Of a DNA stretch of 6,972 nucleotides, positions 5,424 to 6,972 are shown in pieces. Location: assembly GCA_050116035.1 (NCBI GenBank), contig JASFPJ010000172.1, positions 1-6,972 on the forward strand. The letters run 5' to 3'. Both the position numbers and the translations under genes were made by a program. Origin of the DNA: SOIA01 sp050116035. Its GTDB lineage: Bacteria; Acidobacteriota; Aminicenantia; Aminicenantales; Aminicenantaceae. The notes under the pieces are model-generated. The model saw only the letters and a list, made by a program, of their open reading frames with translations, made no database searches and had not been told where the DNA came from. Position 1 is the stretch's first letter, and the number at the start of each line of letters is the position of its first letter.

Positions 5424-6746
5424 ATGGGACAAAAACAAGAAATAAGATTAGTACCCTATGAGATGTTATCTCCGGGTTTTGAGGCAGTGTTTACCGGGGA
5501 GAAGTCTTCCTCCCCAGTCGAAAAGACGGAAATCATTACAACTCTTACGACAGATGAGGCGGGTCATGTCCTGAGAAAATGGTCTGTATTTCCATGGACA
5601 TTTCCAGGTCAAGAAAAAGACTGGGATGATGAAATCACATACCTCAACGAAATGCAGGCCAAACTGGGGCGTCTAGATGACAACATCCGTCAGATTCGCG
5701 CCCACATCGCAAGTCTTGTACCATGTGACAGCGGATTCCCAGTGACTGTTGACGAATTACTTAATGCCATCGGCCGAGGAAAACTGGAAGAGCCCTCTTT
5801 CCGTAACGGCTGCTGGGGTCCCGGTATGTGGTGGGAACTTAAAACATCTCAACCGTCTCACATGGAGAGTATGAATATCATACACACCATATTGACGGGT
5901 TATCTCGAAAAGAAACCCAGGAGGGATTTTACAAAAGACTTTCCACACGCAGAAGGATTCATCAATAATGCCTACGAATGGCTTGGACCGGCCTCGAAGC
6001 TGACAGAGCTCCAGAGGCTGATGATGGACCGGATGCTTCTGATTGTGGAATACTTCACCAAAACAAGCGATACCATTCCCTGCTCTTCATGGTTGGATGA
6101 TTCCCATTTACAAGAAGGCGAGCGGGTTGGTAAAGATTTGTTTGAAGAAGGCGGGCAGGGAGCTGAACTCGATGCTCAGATATCAGAAAAAGCGGGCCTA
6201 CCGAAAATTCATCCGCGCTGGAATCCCAAGTTCCAAGAAACGCTCGACAGTCTAAAGGATCCTGAAAAAAGGGAGCTGTATAAAACCTGCAGTGCCATCG
6301 CCTCTGGTGTGCACACTTTATCTGACTGCCATCATAACACATTCCGGAACATCGAAGCCTGGATTCACGGCATTGGCACGGGGAGATTGGACATTCCAAC
6401 TCGTAAATCTGGAGCAGAAAGAAGAAGACTCGGACATTTGCTGTTCGGGTATGTGTTGGGCCTGGACAAGTGGCTGTTAGGCTCACCGATGCCGTTTTCC
6501 ATCATGGATTTAGGACACAAAGATATGGGATTTAATCCGAGAAATGAAGTCCTCCGCGTCTACGCTTATCTTGGTGACGAAAGAACTCCCGTGAAAGAAT
6601 GGCTTGCCGCCTGTCTATGGCACAATCTCAGCTATAATCTTATCGACGAGGAAAATCCTTGTGGTCTTGTTCGTCACAAGAATCTACTCGAGCATGCGAC
6701 TCAGGTCGGCATCAGCTGGCGTGCCTGGATGGATTCCGTTAAATAA
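5424..6746 (+). CDS. Tryptophan-rich protein of unknown function
   Basis: I do not recognise this 440-aa protein and assign no function. It has no signal peptide or membrane segment, so it is probably cytosolic. Fifteen tryptophans (3.4%) are scattered along it, including WGPGMWW at 131-137. There are seven cysteines (101, 130, 220, 289, 302, 397, 413) and a DCHH cluster at 301-304. A helical, possibly coiled segment lies at about 70-98. Other distinctive stretches are SWLDDSHLQEGERVGKDLF (222-240), MDLGHKDMGFNP (361-372) and ACLWHNLSYNLIDEENPCG (396-414). Cys and His residues could bind metal, but no known finger spacing is evident. GGAG at 5412-5415 lies 8 nt before the ATG, which supports this start; a weak promoter (TTGTGC at 5354, TATGAT at 5375-5380, 15-bp spacing) precedes it. 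The frame is long and open with natural protein composition, so it is a real gene. It is the only plus-strand gene here and is bracketed by tRNA-derived repeats, suggesting an accessory origin. Confidence 0.88.
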   Translation: MGQKQEIRLVPYEMLSPGFEAVFTGEKSSSPVEKTEIITTLTTDEAGHVLRKWSVFPWTFPGQEKDWDDEITYLNEMQAKLGRLDDNIRQIRAHIASLVPCDSGFPVTVDELLNAIGRGKLEEPSFRNGCWGPGMWWELKTSQPSHMESMNIIHTILTGYLEKKPRRDFTKDFPHAEGFINNAYEWLGPASKLTELQRLMMDRMLLIVEYFTKTSDTIPCSSWLDDSHLQEGERVGKDLFEEGGQGAELDAQISEKAGLPKIHPRWNPKFQETLDSLKDPEKRELYKTCSAIASGVHTLSDCHHNTFRNIEAWIHGIGTGRLDIPTRKSGAERRRLGHLLFGYVLGLDKWLLGSPMPFSIMDLGHKDMGFNPRNEVLRVYAYLGDERTPVKEWLAACLWHNLSYNLIDEENPCGLVRHKNLLEHATQVGISWRAWMDSVK

Positions 6747-6749
6747 CGT

Positions 6750-6774
6750 CGTTTTCAGGAAGGCCGCTAAAACG
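6750..6774. other. Stem-loop just after the orphan gene
   Basis: CGTTTT (6750-6755) and AAAACG (6769-6774) form a 6-bp stem with a 13-nt GC-rich loop, starting 4 nt past the stop codon. There is no U-tract on the plus strand, so termination here is doubtful. Confidence 0.3.
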
Positions 6775-6786
6775 CTGACATCTGAC

Positions 6787-6828
6787 TTGAAATCCACCAC
6801 TCTATCCACTGAGCCGCGGGCGCACCGT
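6787..6828 (-). pseudogene. Truncated, decayed tRNA-Arg 5' half
   Basis: On the minus strand this matches the tRNA at 5216-5288 from five bases before G1 through the D arm and into the anticodon loop (37/42 identical over 5252-5293), then stops. No anticodon 3' strand, T arm or acceptor 3' strand follows. Changes include the anticodon position (TCG to TCA) and the D-stem closing (GAGC to GAGT), so it is not a functional tRNA. It is either the remnant of a duplicated tRNA or the distal repeat of an insertion at the tRNA locus. Confidence 0.8.
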
Positions 6829-6881
6829 GTTGAATTGAATAATTCGGTCAGAGACCTGAAGTACTCAATTTATAGGATTCA

Positions 6882-6915
6882 GCAGCAGTCATACATTATA
6901 TATACAGGCTGCTGC
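6882..6915. other. Stem-loop with AT-rich loop in the right-edge intergenic DNA
   Basis: GCAGCAG (6882-6888) pairs perfectly with CTGCTGC (6909-6915), extended inward by a T-G and a C-G pair; the 16-nt loop is almost all A/T. No T-run follows on either strand. It could be an operator dyad or RNA hairpin belonging to a gene beyond the window. I see no gene in 6829-6972. Confidence 0.35.
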
Positions 6916-6972
6916 ACATATATAAGCGACTACTTCTCACCTCTTTCTACGATATGAATCTCTCCGAGGCCC

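Noticed and set aside
6055..6486. Minus-strand 143-codon frame opposite the orphan gene
   Set aside because: It has Cys/Arg-rich antisense composition and no ribosome site, and the plus-strand gene has a proper start and site.
5424..6746. Reading the orphan gene as an integrase or transposase because of the flanking tRNA repeats
   Set aside because: No tyrosine-recombinase R-H-R-Y pattern, serine-recombinase motif or DDE arrangement can be identified.
6604..6957. Plus-strand 117-codon frame at the right edge
   Set aside because: Its first 140 bases lie out of frame inside the 440-aa gene and it then crosses the tRNA remnant; no ribosome site, so it is a shadow frame.
1..6972. CRISPR array or insertion sequence
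   Set aside because: No regularly spaced repeat array, no terminal inverted repeats with a transposase, and no cas-like gene is present.

Overview
The window looks like chromosomal DNA from an uncultured or poorly studied Gram-negative bacterium. The Gram-negative call rests on an outer-membrane beta-barrel gene ending in Phe and on two Sec-type signal peptides. Coding sequence is of moderate GC with AT-rich intergenic spacers. The phylum cannot be fixed from this sequence; an Aminicenantes/Acidobacteriota or deltaproteobacterial-type anaerobe is a guess from general protein style only.

Left two thirds (90-4980, all minus strand): a phosphate-starvation locus. In transcription order it holds phoB (response regulator), phoR (sensor kinase, 4-bp ATGA overlap with phoB), a 525-bp intergenic region, an OprP-like porin and pstS (periplasmic phosphate-binding protein, 14 bp after the porin). 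The inferred circuit is that PhoR senses limitation and phosphorylates PhoB, and PhoB binds a Pho box made of four TTAAC-type units at an exact 11-bp period (2164-2201). This turns on porin plus pstS, which carry phosphate across the outer membrane and capture it in the periplasm. The permease genes pstC, pstA and pstB would be expected left of the window edge. A perfect 12-bp stem-loop follows pstS.

The phoR-porin gap also holds a GC-rich (about 63%) island at 2419-2562, inside AT-rich DNA. It has several perfect stems, ends that pair with each other, and an extended -10 promoter placed just before the 5' end on the plus strand. I call it a probable structured non-coding RNA of unrecognised family.

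Right third (4981-6972): the phoB promoter region, a tRNA-Arg(UCG) on the minus strand, and one plus-strand gene for a 440-aa tryptophan-rich protein that I do not recognise. Just beyond that gene lies a decayed copy of the 5' half of the same tRNA in the same orientation. The orphan gene is therefore bracketed by 42-bp direct repeats (37/42 identical), which suggests an accessory insertion or a duplication at the tRNA locus. No integrase or transposase is visible.
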